From: Meloidogyne chitwoodi
Lineage: Eukaryota > Nematoda > Chromadorea > Rhabditida > Meloidogynidae
DNA length: 64,000 nt
Assembly: GCA_015183035.1 (NCBI GenBank)
Contig: JACZZP010000015.1
Coordinates: 744,001-808,000 of the forward strand
Direction of reading: 5' to 3'
Below are positions 1 to 19,459 of this stretch, piece after piece. Below the pieces are notes generated by a model. The model was given only the letters and a program-made list of their open reading frames with translations. It did not search any database and was not told the DNA's origin. The position numbers and the translations under genes were made by a program. The first letter of the stretch is position 1; the number at the start of each line of letters is the position of its first letter.

Positions 1-364
1 AATTTCTGGCTGTTAATTCATCTGATTCATACTGGCAAAGTGAATAACAGCCTGGGGGCACATATTGGCTACAACATTGACTAAAAATAGAATCAGCCTT
101 TTCTCTAGTAATGCAAGGGATATAATCAGTCTCTTTAGTTCCACATTTTGCTGGGATAGTTTTTTGTTGTTCATTATTTTGTTCTTCAATTATTTGTTGA
201 TTGCTAGTTATCTCCTTTTTAGGATCTTTTATTTGATTTTCTTCTACTTGTTGTTCTTGTGCATTTATATTATTAATTAATAAAATTAACATAAATAATA
301 AATAAATTATTGAAGAAGATTTTAAAATTAAAGTAATATTTGTTGTTGAAATTTTTTTAAACAT
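1..364 (-). CDS. DB-module secreted protein, 5' part (runs off the window)
   Basis: Reading down from the ATG at 364 gives one open exon to the window edge. It begins with a hydrophobic stretch of about 34 residues ending in NNINA, a good signal peptide, followed by a Gln/Glu-rich linker. Then comes a Cys-rich part: KCGTKE, IPCIT and QCCSQYVPPGCYSLCQYES. Paired CC followed by VPPGC and SLC-x-YE is the hallmark of the nematode DB module (Pfam DB), found in extracellular proteins of unknown biochemical role. The remaining Cys lie outside the window, so total length is unknown. Its promoter faces the cytochrome b561 gene across about 0.9 kb. Family assignment is seen in the sequence; any specific function would be a guess. 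Confidence 0.8.
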   Translation of the reverse strand, partial: MFKKISTTNITLILKSSSIIYLLFMLILLINNINAQEQQVEENQIKDPKKEITSNQQIIEEQNNEQQKTIPAKCGTKETDYIPCITREKADSIFSQCCSQYVPPGCYSLCQYESDELTARN

Positions 365-1290
365 TTTTATTTTATACCAACTAATTGGTATTTATCTAAA
401 TCTAAAAAAAATTAAAATAAATTTTAAATAATATTTTTATTAAGTTCTGTCACTAATAATATCTCCTTTAAATTATTTATTTTTAAAAAATAAGAAAAAA
501 GCGAAAGTAACTAACACAGGGAAAAATGGAGCAGTGGAAAATATAAATAGCGCGCAACAAAAATAAAACATTTTACCTAAGTATGGGAAAGATCTCGCCC
601 ACGTAATGGTTGTGGTGGTGGTGCAACATTATCCGGATATTCTTTTTTTCATTTCTGCTCAGCGAACTGATACTGACCTAATTTGTTAAAAAAGCTGAAA
701 ATAACTTAATACCTATATTGGGGACAATTAGCAAGAAATTCTCATTTAAATTAATTATTTACATCAAATTAAATAGCCGGATGCATTATTTTAAAATAAT
801 CTATCAGATAATCTATTTAAAATTAATTTGTATATATTTTTATATTTATTTTTAATTTTTTAAAACATCTCTCCCTTCTACATTATCCAAATATTTATTT
901 ATGAAAAAACATTTGAATAAAGAAATCTAATTTGGACAATTATTTTAAGGTTTCAGATGCTAATAATTTTAAATAAAAATAATTAGTTGCTAAGTAGCAA
1001 TAGACAATAAATAAAATTATATTAGCGATTAAATAGCGTGAATTATTCAACAATAATTATAATTTGAATGATTATTATTTAAATTTAATATAGCCATTTA
1101 TTTATTAAAATTATTAATTAATAAACATAAAAGGCAGGTGTTTTAAGAATTTTACTCAAAATTATTTATTTTCTTAAAATTGAAAAGACAAATTAAATAT
1201 AATTTAAATATTGTATTTTATATTAATTAATAAATATAAATAGATTTTAATTATTAAAATGAATTTTAATTCAAAAAAATTAAAAAAACT
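365..1290. other. AT-rich divergent spacer
   Basis: Shared upstream region of the DB-module gene (minus) and the cytochrome b561 gene (plus). Mostly A/T runs. One less AT-rich patch at about 583-690 reads on the minus strand as EYPDNVAPPPQPLRGRDLSHT then a stop, preceded by a possible QYQFAEQK segment in another phase. It may be an exon of a tiny unrecognised gene or a remnant; I could not join it to a start codon. Confidence 0.4.
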
Positions 1291-2322
1291 ATGATTTCAT
1301 CTCCCATTATTCTTCTTTTTTCTTTATTTTTTCCATCATTTTTATGCCAAAACTCTTCTGGCAATTCAACAGAAATCTCAAATTTATTTCTATACAAATC
1401 ACATGGTAAATATATATAAAAATAATTGTTTTAATATATTTTTAAAATCTCAGCAGTATTAATGATATTTTCATGGCTTTTATTTGCCCCAATAGCAATT
1501 TTATTTGCTCGATTCCAAAGAAATCCATTAAAGCGTTTATTTGGTGAACAACTTTGGTTTCAGGTATTAAATTTATTCAGATTTAATTTTTTAACTTTTG
1601 TTTTTAAATTTATTTTTAGGTTCATCGGTTTTCAAATACACTAACAATTTTATGCACTATTCTTGCCTTAATTTGTATTATGAGCGCTACAGGTGGAAAG
1701 TGGCAAGGACCTAAAATAGGCATTAATGTAAGAGATTAATAGATTTATTTAATTAAAATATAAATATTAGATTAATTGGGGGCAAATTCATGCACTAGCA
1801 GGAATGATTGCCTCATTTTTGGCATTTTCTCAGTTGATAAGTGCTATATTTCGGTAAATTAAAAAGAAATATTATTTTATAAATTTAAAATAAATATTAA
1901 TTATAATTATTTAAGGTGTCATCCAGATTCTCCCTGTCGCATAATATTTAATGTTATACACAGAATTGGTGGTTGTGTAGCTTGGCTATGTGCTAGTAAA
2001 TCTTTAACCTCATAAAATCTTCCTAAATTTATTTTTAGTAATAGCAATAACCATAGCCTGCACAAATTTTCAAATATTCGCAAATCCATCTGCAGCCACA
2101 ATTCTGATATTTATTTTTATTGCTCTAACTCTAATTTGTATAGCAATTATGCAGATATTAGCAGTTAGCAAAACAGAATTTCAAACCGCGGTAATAACCC
2201 TCTTATTTATATTTTAAGCATTTATTTAGTGCTGGATTGATCAAAGTTCTTTGTTTATCATTGCCTTCGTGATTTTTGTTGCCATTACATTCTCTATAGC
2301 CTTATTAGTTGTTTTTGCATAA
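1291..2322 (+). CDS. Cytochrome b561-domain membrane protein
   Basis: Seven exons (1291-1405, 1454-1563, 1620-1727, 1771-1853, 1916-1995, 2039-2190, 2230-2322) join in phase to a 246-residue protein. An N-terminal signal-like segment (MISSPIILLFSLFFPSFLC) is followed by a core with several membrane helices: KSHAVLMIFSWLLFAPIA, a helix after VHRFSN, QIHALAGMIASFLAF and VIHRIGGCVAW, then two more helices. The four His in these segments match the paired haem ligands of the cytochrome b561/ferric-chelate reductase family, which moves electrons across membranes from ascorbate or NADH. No DOMON domain is present, unlike longer FRRS1-type relatives. It runs convergent with the kinase gene at 2.9 kb. 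The electron acceptor and the membrane it acts in are inferred only. Confidence 0.8.
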
Positions 2323-2936
2323 ATAAAACATGTTAATATTTAATATAAAAACATAAACAACAAAAATGTTTTTGAATGTTTATGTTGTATATGCAATATT
2401 ATTATAATTATTTATATAGAACAGAGTATAAGATTCAAAGAAATTTATTCAAAGGCTTGGGAAAATGAAAGTGAAAATAAAAACAATTTTAAATTATGCA
2501 AAAGAATATTTTTTTTAAATTCTTGACGCAAATTAATTTACTTATTAAAAGCTAGGATTTTTTAAATAAAAATGAAAGAATGTTTTCGACTTAATATTAT
2601 TTTAGATGATACAATATATAACACAATTGTTTTAAATGAAGAAAAGAGAAGAAGAATATTATTAATATTAAACAAATATATTATTATAGCAAAATAATGT
2701 ACATCCAAAACAAATTCCATGCATAAATTGATATTTAATGAAGGTCCCGGGAAAGCTAATTGGGCATTGAATGAAATAATAAAAATATTTAAAAAATCAT
2801 AAATATCTAAATACAAGTAGTTACTATTTTAAAAATATAAAAGAAATAAAAACTAAAAATAAACTAAAAGTATTTCACATTAATTGTATCCTGGTAGCGA
2901 AATAATATCCCAGTAAAAAAAAAAGTATTCTTCAAC
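2323..2936. other. AT-rich spacer between convergent genes
   Basis: Holds the 3' untranslated ends of the cytochrome b561 gene and the MRCK gene. No exon-like or repeat structure seen. Confidence 0.6.
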
Positions 2937-10869
<7,933 letters not shown>

Positions 10870-11059
10870 TATTTATAATAGATTAAATTAATAAAAATAG
10901 TACGAAGGAAAATGGAACTAAGGAATGACCATCTAAATATATACTACTAAGCTTTAAAAAAAATCTAAAATGTAAAACTGAAAAAATTTCTAAAAATTGT
11001 CGAGCTTCAACAGTCCACAAAGGTATTTCTTTTGAATAAATCTTAGATTATAGATCGGA

Positions 11060-11392
11060 ATTTTAAACACCCGGACTGGGAAAATCGGGAATTCCCGATT
11101 TTTTTCAGGTCCAAAAATAAGCGGATCCCGATCGAAAATAGGGAATCGAGGAAAAGGACAGGAAATTGGAAATTTACCGACCGGAACGGGAAAACCGTGT
11201 ATTCCCGATCTCGGTTTCATCCCGAGACTCAAAAAAAGCCGGGAAAAAGGACCGGGAAACGGGATCGAGACCCGTTCCCGTTCCGATCTCTAGTAATCAC
11301 TGTGTCGCCAGAGTACAGCCCGAATAGGCGCGGGCTAAATAGGCGCGACCGAAAAAGCGCGACTGCATAGGCTCCGGCCGATTAGGCGCAAA
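11060..11392. repeat. GC-rich dispersed repeat block upstream of DDX1
   Basis: An abrupt GC-rich island in AT-rich DNA. 11060-11290 contains repeated CGGGAATTCCCGAT-like and CCCGTTCCCG-like words. 11310-11392 contains degenerate TAGGCGC words, ending in CCGGCCGATTAGGCGC. The last word recurs in the inverted repeat at 15059-15180 on the other side of DDX1, so both probably belong to one repeat family. Confidence 0.6.
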
Positions 11393-11491
11393 GATTTAAT
11401 TAGTTTTTGTTGGTAGAATAAGTGTTTTTATTTTGTAATTTATCTTTTACTTCAATATTTTATTTACCTATTTTAAGACTTCAATAATATT

Positions 11492-14400
11492 ATGACAGCA
11501 TTTGAAGAATTAGGAGTTCTTCCTGAAATAGGCAAGGCGCTTGATGAGTTAGAATGGACGTATAATTTTCTATTTAATTACTGAGTTTACATTTATTATT
11601 ACTTTTAGACTTCCGACAGATATTCAATCCGAAGCAATTCCTGCAATTCTTGGCGGCGGTGATACATGCATGGTATATTTACTTTCCATATTTCATTTCA
11701 TTTTTATAGGCTGCCGAAACAGGAAGTGGCAAGACTGGAGCATTTTGTATTCCGGTTCATTCTTTAATTTTTTCACTAAATTTAATTTAAGATTTTGCAA
11801 ATTGTTTATGAGTCAATGCAACCTAAAGTATCAAAAAAGCATGATGCACAAGGAACGCAAGGTCATTTAAGCAATCTAAAAAATTGAAAAAGTTAGTTTA
11901 TTTTGCAATTATTTTTAGATCAGTGGAAAATGAGCATTCATGACAGAGATCACAATCTCGGGGTCGATCAAAGTGGTCTTGTTTGCGAAAGCAATCATCC
12001 AAAATTATGGAGTGGTGTTAGGGCTTCAAAAGGTGTCAAAGGCTCTGGTATATTTTCAAGTGAATTAATTATTCTTTTTAATTTTAGGTAGATATTACTA
12101 TGAGGCTATTATTGAAAGCGATGGTCTTTGTCGAATGGGATGGTCAACATTTCGTGCAAATTTAAATTTGGGTATTTGTTTCGTTTTTCATATTTAAATT
12201 GAAAGTTATTTGATAATTAAACTTTAAATAAATTGTTTAAAACTCAGAATTTCAAAAAATATATTTAAGAAATTCAGGTACTGATGATCAAGGGTTTGGT
12301 TTTGGCGGCACTGGTAAAAAGAGTAATGCGGGAAAATTTGATGATTATGGAGAAAGTTTTACTTTAAATGATGTAATTGGCTGTTATCTTGATTTGGATG
12401 TTGGACGTATTCATTGGTCTAAAAATGGGAAGGAATTCCCTTTTGCATATACATTGAGAGGTGATTTTGTTAAGGCTGGTCTTTCTCCTGCTGTTGTTAT
12501 TAAGGTTCAAAATTCTTATATTTATATTATTCTGTCTTAAAATAGAAGGAATTATATAGAATTTATATTCTTTCTTTTAATTTTAGAATGCTCGTCTACG
12601 ACTTAATTTTGGCCAAAATCCTTTTCGATTCGCCCCAAAAGGAGTGAGTATTTTAGTTAATCATTAATTTATTTTGTTAGGTATTTTTTATAAAATTAAA
12701 TTCTATTTAGAATTATTGGTATAGTAATTAATATTATGTTTAACATTAAATAATTTTAGGATTTTGTATCTTTCTGCCGGGCAGTTCCCATTTGCCAAGT
12801 TTTATCACCTCTGGAAAGTATTAAAGAAGATTCTACAGAGGAAAAAAGGAATTCAAACCAACCACTTTGTCTCATTATTGAACCAACAAAAGAGTTAGCA
12901 CAACAAACATTCACACAATTTGGCAAATTTATGAAATATTTGGATGAACCAAAAATAAAGTTTTTATTAAAGTTTATTTTTGTATTTGTTTTTATAGAAA
13001 TGTTCCTGCCGTTAGTGGAATTCATATGGGAGAACAAATTGCTTTAATCAATTCTGGTTGTGATATATTAACAGGCACTCCTGGTCGAATACGTTCTCTA
13101 GTTCAAGAGGGTCGCATTGATCTTTCTCATGTTTTTAATTTTTTTAATTTTAAATAAGTTATTTTTAGATACGTTTTTTTGTGCTTGACGAGGCTGATTC
13201 TCTTCTCGGTGGTCAAAATGATTCGGCAAATATAATATTTGAATTACATAACCAAATTCCAAAATATGGACCCTCTGGCACACGTCTTCAAATTATTGTT
13301 TGTTCGGCAACATTACACAACATGGCTGTTCAAAAATTAGCTGTATTCTTTAATTTTAATTATTTTTCGAATAAATTCATTTTAGACTCAATACATGTAT
13401 TTTCCACAGTGGATTGATTTGAAAGGGCAGGACAGCGTTCCAGAGACTGTTCATCAGGTAACATTCAAAATTTAATAAAAATTAAAAAAATTATGGCTGG
13501 AATATCCTAATCGAAATGGAACGTTTTGAAAATGTTTTTGTTCATTTAATATAATTATAAATTTAAAACATTTTTATACAATTTATTTTGAAGGTATTTC
13601 AAGCTTATTTTTGCAGGTTGTTTGTTTGATTGACCCAAAGGATGACAAAAGTTGGATTCGTCTGCGATCTCAACCAAATAAGTCAATCCAAACAGATTGG
13701 ATTCATGCAAATGACAAAATTCGTCCGGGTACTGATTCTCCAGAAACACTTTCTGAAGGGGTAAAGATTTTGAAAGCGGAATATGTTTTGAATGCTATAA
13801 CTACTCACAATATGGATCAATGCATTATTTTTTGCCGTACCAAACTTGATTGTGATAATTTGGAAAGATTTTTGGCACCAAGAGGTTTATTATTTTTTCA
13901 AATATTTCACTAATTAAAGAACAAATACTATAATTCTTAAAGCATATATTCGGGAATTTTTTGAAAGATTGGTATGTTTTGTGTTTTAATATTTTTTAAT
14001 TATATAGGTCATTCTTGTGTTTGTTTACATAGTGATAGATCGCCAGACGAACGGACACGGAATCTAAAATTATTTAAAGTTGTAATAAAATTATAATTTA
14101 ATTGAAAAATATTTTTAAAGGAAAAGAAAGCTAAATTTTTGATTTGTACTGATGTCGCTGCGCGTGGATTAGATGTATCTGGAATACCTTACGGTATAAA
14201 TAAAATATCCAGAAAAACTTAACTTTGACTATTTTTTAGTTATTAATGTAACGTTACCACCCGCTGAAGAAAAAGCAAATTATGTGCATCGAATTGGACG
14301 TGTTGGTCGAGCAGAGAGGTTATATTTTTATATTTAAAAATGACCTAAAATATGTACATATTTGCTACATTTAAAAAATTAATGAGATGTTTATTTAAAA

Positions 14401-14887
14401 TATAAAATTTAGAATGGGTTTGGCCATTTCACTTGTTTCTACTGTTCCCGAAAAAGTTTGGTACCACCAATGTAAGAACCGTGGAGCCAATTGCTCAAAT
14501 ACTAAACTTACAACGCAAGGAGGCTGCGCAAAATGGTTTGACGAAATTGGTGTTAGTTTTATAAAAAATAAATTTATAAAAGTGTAAATATATTTTTAGT
14601 ATTTGGGTGAAATAGAAGAACATTTGGGTGTTACAATCAATCGAGTTGGCTCAGATATGACTGTGCCAGTTGATGAATACGACGGTAAAGTTGTATATGG
14701 TGCGAAAAGATCAAACGAAGGTATCTACTTTATTAATTATTTTGAATAATTTCAAATAATTTTAGGTGGTCCTCAATTTGGACATGCAGTTGAATTGAAA
14801 GGAATTTTGGGTGAATTAGGAAATTTGGAACGTGAAGTACAATGGTCTTATTTGAAATTGTTAAAACATTCTTTAAAGTTAAAATAA
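11492..14887 (+). CDS. ddx-1: ATP-dependent RNA helicase DDX1 (DEAD box with SPRY insert)
   Basis: About 19 exons from ATG 11492 ([20 protein letters not shown]) to TAA 14887. Helicase motifs appear in order: [11 protein letters not shown], Walker [13 protein letters not shown], an inserted SPRY domain ([20 protein letters not shown] through [13 protein letters not shown]), [18 protein letters not shown] in [14 protein letters not shown] in [33 protein letters not shown] and [18 protein letters not shown] domain between motifs I and Ia is diagnostic for DDX1, which acts in tRNA ligation, RNA 3' processing and DNA-break RNA clearance in animals. The C-terminal region ([23 protein letters not shown]) also matches the family. 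The gene is flanked by short GC-rich inverted repeats on both sides. Identity is certain; the role in this species is inferred from the family. Confidence 0.96.
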
Positions 14888-15058
14888 TAGGATTTATATA
14901 TAATATACTTATGCTAGTAATTATTTTTGATTTTTATAAATTTTTATTTATTTTGAAAAAGGGTGTTTGTAATTAATTTATTTAATATAATATTTATTAT
15001 ATATTCGTATGAATTAATAAACAATAGATAAATCCAAGCTTTTTATTCTAATAGTATC

Positions 15059-15180
15059 GACGACCGACTAGACGCTGGCCGATTAGGCGCGCAATAGTAT
15101 ATCTAATGAAGAGAAGTAGAGTAAAAAAGAAGCGAGAGACTACATGCGCCTAATCGGCCGGCTACTAGTCGGGCGCGTCC
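15059..15180. repeat. Small inverted-repeat (MITE-like) element
   Basis: CCGACTAGACGCTGGCCGATTAGGCGC at the left is mirrored by GCGCCTAATCGGCCGGCTACTAGTCGG at the right, with about 65 nt between. The whole could fold into one hairpin. The arm word GCCGATTAGGCGC also occurs at 11378-11392. No clear target duplication was found. A separate 10 nt hairpin (CACAGCGGGT / ACCCGCTGTG) lies just downstream at 15258-15312. Confidence 0.7.
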
Positions 15181-15444
15181 CGCCCCGCGCCCAGATTGTT
15201 GAAGATCACCATTAAAAATATTAAAAAACTTTATTTTATCAGAACTTTGACCAACTACACAGCGGGTTAAGGTGGACTAAGTCGTGTATGTCAACAGGGC
15301 TGACCCGCTGTGCATGAGCCAATTTATCGCGACAAATTAGTCGTCGTTATTATTTATTAAAATGAAATAAAAAATTTTATTAGTCTGTTAATTACCTGTT
15401 TTTTTTTATTTATTAAGATCAAAAAATAAAAATTTGAAGCAAAT

Positions 15445-17147
15445 ATGCCACTACCAAAACATAAAGCTTCTGACGCAAAAAAGATTGAAACTGATCGACT
15501 TCAAGGTTTTTTATATTATAAATTTATATTTAAATATTCTTATTAATTTTAGGGTTTCTTCAAGAATTGCTTCGTGAAGAAGAAAATAAATATTGTGCCG
15601 ATTGTGAGCAAAAACAACCTCGATGGGCATCTTGGAATCTTGGCGTATTTTTATGCATTCGATGTGCTGGTTTGCATAGAAATTTGGGTGTCCATATTTC
15701 TAAGGTGAGAAGTATATAGATAGAATTTATTGTAAATCATCAAATCTAAGGTTAAATCTGTTACTTTGGATTCTTGGACATCTGAGCAAGTTCAGAGTAT
15801 GCGAGTACGTTTATAATTTTATTTTGCTATTTTATTTGATTAATTTACAAATTTTAGGTTATGGGAAATGCGAAAGCACGTGCAGTTTACGAAAATGAGT
15901 TGCCACCACTTTTTAGACGTCCTCAGACTGATCAATCTCTTGAGCAATTCATTCGTGCAAAATACGAGGCTAAAAGGTTATTTTTTTTAATTTTCTTAAG
16001 TCTGAATCTAAAATATCAATTTAACTTTGTTCTTAATATTTACATTATTAAGTTTGACAATTATTACAAAAATATATTTAGATACATAATGAAAGGTTGG
16101 GTTCATCCGCCTGTTGATATTGCTGATCTACCTACATATCCTGAATCAATGATACGTGATAAAAAGGTTATTGCTACATTTTCGACAATTCCGAAAAGTT
16201 TGTTTTATTATTGACAATGTAAATATTTTTTATTATTTTTAGATACTGGAGCATCAAAACATTCAATTTCAACTAAACAATCGAGTCAAAATTCTTCTCA
16301 TTTGGATCATCCTGAAACTGAAATTCCTCAACTTATTGATTTTGTTTCATCGCCAAAAAGTGGACATTTTGCTTTGAACCAAGCAGGAATAAAGAGAGGT
16401 TAGTTCATTTTTAATTTTTCAATTTTAACACCTAAATAGTAAAATTTTAATTGATCAATAAATTTTAGTCTGTAATTTTGGTATACCGAAAAAGCCGAAA
16501 TTCCTATTATTTCGATTTTATAATCATTTTTCTTAAAGAATCTAATAGCATTGATGACTTGTTTGGTCCAATTGTTTCTGCAGCTCCAAATAATCAAGAT
16601 TTAAAACAAGGGCAGCTATTTGCTCCACAATCTTCTACTTTACCGTTCTCTCAATCCTCTCCAAATTTTAATAATGTCAATAATGATTTGGTGTTTTCTA
16701 GAGTGTTTTCTGGTACCGAACAAGTAAATGTTGAAAATGATCAGAAAAGGTTTTAAAAGTTTTAAAATTAATGAGGAATTTTGTCCAGCGTAGTTAAAAC
16801 ATTGGATCACGCCTTCAGAATTTATTTTCTGAATTATTTCATAAACTTTTTAATAAATTTTTAGGCCTAGTAGCCCTGATAAATTATTAAACAATCCTTT
16901 GAATATAAATACGCAAGAATCGCAAAATTCTAATGCCATTGGATTTGATTTACAAGGAATAGACTTTAATCTTTGCTCAATTGCTGGTACTGAAAATCAA
17001 GGTAATTTATTCTTACAATTTTATATTTTATTTATGGAGCAAATGCCAACAAAGAGGGCTTGTTTATTTTTATTTTTAGCAATTTCACAAGCTAGTGTAG
17101 TTGATTCTACATCATTTTCTACTCTTCCACGCGCTTCTGGTCATTAA
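15445..17147 (+). CDS. SMAP-type ArfGAP
   Basis: Nine phase-consistent exons from ATG 15445 ([20 protein letters not shown]) to TAA 17147. The N-terminal third is an ArfGAP zinc finger: [19 protein letters not shown] followed by [20 protein letters not shown], giving the C-x2-C, C-x2-C pattern and the arginine finger in LHRNLG. The remainder of the domain ([29 protein letters not shown]) fits the SMAP subfamily, which stimulates GTP hydrolysis on Arf6/Arf1 during clathrin-dependent traffic. The C-terminal half is low complexity, rich in Ser/Asn/Gln, with a DDLFGP-like segment, and is expected to be flexible. Exon 2 (15553-15704) has a partial 91 percent identical copy at 47101-47168. Domain call is secure; the SMAP subfamily is likely. 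Confidence 0.9.
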
Positions 17148-17297
17148 AAAATAATACTATAAAACATTAACATAAAATTTTTTAGATGAAAAGAAGTCAA
17201 CGAGTGAGATTTTGGCCCTTTTCAATAAATGAAAATAATCTGACATTCGATAAAAAATAGTAAAGATATTGCTTACCGGTGAATATGTATTTTGACT

Positions 17298-17822
17298 CTA
17301 TATGAAAGGAAGGCCGCCATCCAATTTTTTCTATATTCTTAAAAAATGGGTATTTTTTATAATTTTTCCCTCTATTTTTGTCTTGAGGCTATAGACGCGA
17401 AAGGATTAATTTTTCATATATTTTTTTCATTTAATTTTTCTGTGATCGTTTACTCATTAAATGGCTCCAAAAAAAATTGTTGAACATAATGAGGTAATTG
17501 GTTTTTAATACGCTGAAAAACCTATTTCATTAGTTTTCGTCTGACTTTGATGTTATAACTCTTCATTGGATTTTATCATTGGATACCAGTTGGGTACTTT
17601 TTCGCCAAAATTCACGAGCTAGAGGGGAATCTATTATCAACATTTTTTAAAAAATTAAAAGAAAAATATTGCCTTTAATTTACTATTTTTTTGCATAAAA
17701 ATTCATCCTTTCGCGTCTATAGCCTCAAGACAAAAATCAAAAATAGAGAGAAAAATTATAAAAAAAATACCCATTTTTTAAGAATATAGAAAAAATTGGA
17801 TGGCGGCCTTCCTTTCATATAG
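17298..17822. mobile_element. 525 bp inverted-repeat element (MITE-like)
   Basis: About 120 nt at the left end, starting TATATGAAAGGAAGGCCGCC, is repeated nearly perfectly inverted at the right end (ends at 17822). The middle, about 280 nt, has no coding capacity. Ends can be read as TA / TATGAAAGG, which would fit a TA target duplication as in Tc1/mariner-like elements, but this is weak because the flanks are AT rich. No transposase is present, so it is non-autonomous. Confidence 0.85.
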
Positions 17823-18491
17823 TGCCTGTATTTCTTGTTTATCAAACCACAACATTTTTTACACAATCTTATAAAATGTAAAAAAAATTTGTCCCTTAAG
17901 AACACCAATATTTTTATTCTGCCTTCCTGGAACTCTACTAAATTACATTTTAATGTTCTGGTTTCTTTTATAGTGGGAATTGTACTATTTTTATCGTTAA
18001 CACATTGTAATTATGTGACTTTAGTCTTTTAGCATTTGTTGAATTCTTTTCCGAAATTAAAATTACAAATGCCTTTTCTATTTAATATAATTCATTATAT
18101 TTCTGGACAAATAACACAATTTATATTTCTAAATATGTTGTGATTTGTATTATTTGCGTTGTGTTTATCTTCTTAATTCCGTTTTTATTCACATATTTTT
18201 CTGTTATCATGTTTACTTCTAATTTAAATGCATCTACAGATATATATTTGTCTTCCCTTATTGGCGTAGCATAATCAGAGTCTTAAACATTAAAAATTTC
18301 CTTTTCTTTCATTTGATTCAAAGAAGCATAAAAAACAAACAGGCCAAGGTTCTTGCTACGTCTAAGTTTTTATGTTGAAAATTTTAAACTAAATAAAAAT
18401 TATTAATTTTTCTCATTTAAAATGTATTTATGATCGTTCAAATTTTTCTTATTTTCTTAATTATTTTAAAAATTATTTAAGTTTAAATAAA
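17823..18491. other. AT-rich spacer
   Basis: Between the inverted-repeat element and the small gene at 18.5 kb. Short open runs only; no supported gene, repeat or RNA seen. Confidence 0.5.
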
Positions 18492-19216
18492 ATGGTTAAA
18501 ATAAAACAATATAAAGCAATGTCGCTTGAATTGCTCGTTGATGTATTTAAATATGTCAGTGGATATCAATATATATTTAAGGTAGAGGATGCAATTGATG
18601 ATAAATTCAAAATGAATAAACAATGTGTACGGTTCAGATTTGAAAATATACTAATTTGCTCCAAAATTGCCAGTATATTTTGTGGCGAGGTTTTTCAAAA
18701 AAGACTTCAGGAAATCAAGGTTGATTTAATTTAATGTTTAGAGATTATAATTTTTTACCTAAGAATTTTTCACTTACGCGTCAGATTGTTTCGGTTAGGC
18801 CTGGGTTCCATATTGAATTTTTGTTTATAATTTAGCTATTTTTTAAAATCAACTCTTTTAAAGCTTACTTATTTTTTAAGAAATTTAAAAAAGAAACGGA
18901 TGCTTATTTTAAAAAAATAAAAGAAAAGGAAAGAAAATTACAACAAGGTAAAGCTAAAGTTCGTGAGAATTGCTCTGTTATTGATGAACAACAAATTATA
19001 ATTGATAATATTAAACAAGAAATCGAGGAAGATATGGTAAAAATTCATTATATTTTGACTCAATATATTCATTAACTAAATAATTTATGTTATAAAATTT
19101 AGAAACTTTTACAAATACTTGAACAGAACCAAGGAAAATGCAGATTGAATTCGAGCAGCATTGAACTTGTGATAAAACGAGTACTTGAGAGACAACTTGA
19201 ACTAAATAAAAATTAA
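18492..19216 (+). CDS. Small protein, F-box-like start and coiled-coil tail, function unknown
   Basis: Three exons that all join in phase 0 (18492-18719, 18881-19036, 19103-19216) give a 165-residue protein. The start contains MSLELLVDVFKYVSG, which resembles the first helix of nematode F-box motifs (LPxELLxxVFxxL). The middle and tail are charged and helical (KIKEKERKLQQGKAKVREN, IELVIKRVLERQLELNKN), probably a coiled coil. I do not recognise a specific family. The first intron is the least certain part because its region also contains other acceptor-like sites. It lies 243 nt upstream of the MXRA7-like gene on the same strand. Confidence 0.55.
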
Positions 19217-19459
19217 TTTTGATCATGTAAAATTCTTTTGCTCATTCAACATTTAATAACGATAATATTCGTTGATAATTTCAATTAAATTTTTTGTTTT
19301 AAAAAATTATTTTTGCTTCTTAAGAAATCCCTTATTTTAATCTTAACATTTAAATTAATATTTAGTCGTTGCCCCGGAGATGGTTGACACTTTTTATAAC
19401 TGTCATCTTTCTCATCCTTAAATAAATATATTCATTAAAAATAGTACAACATTTATTCA

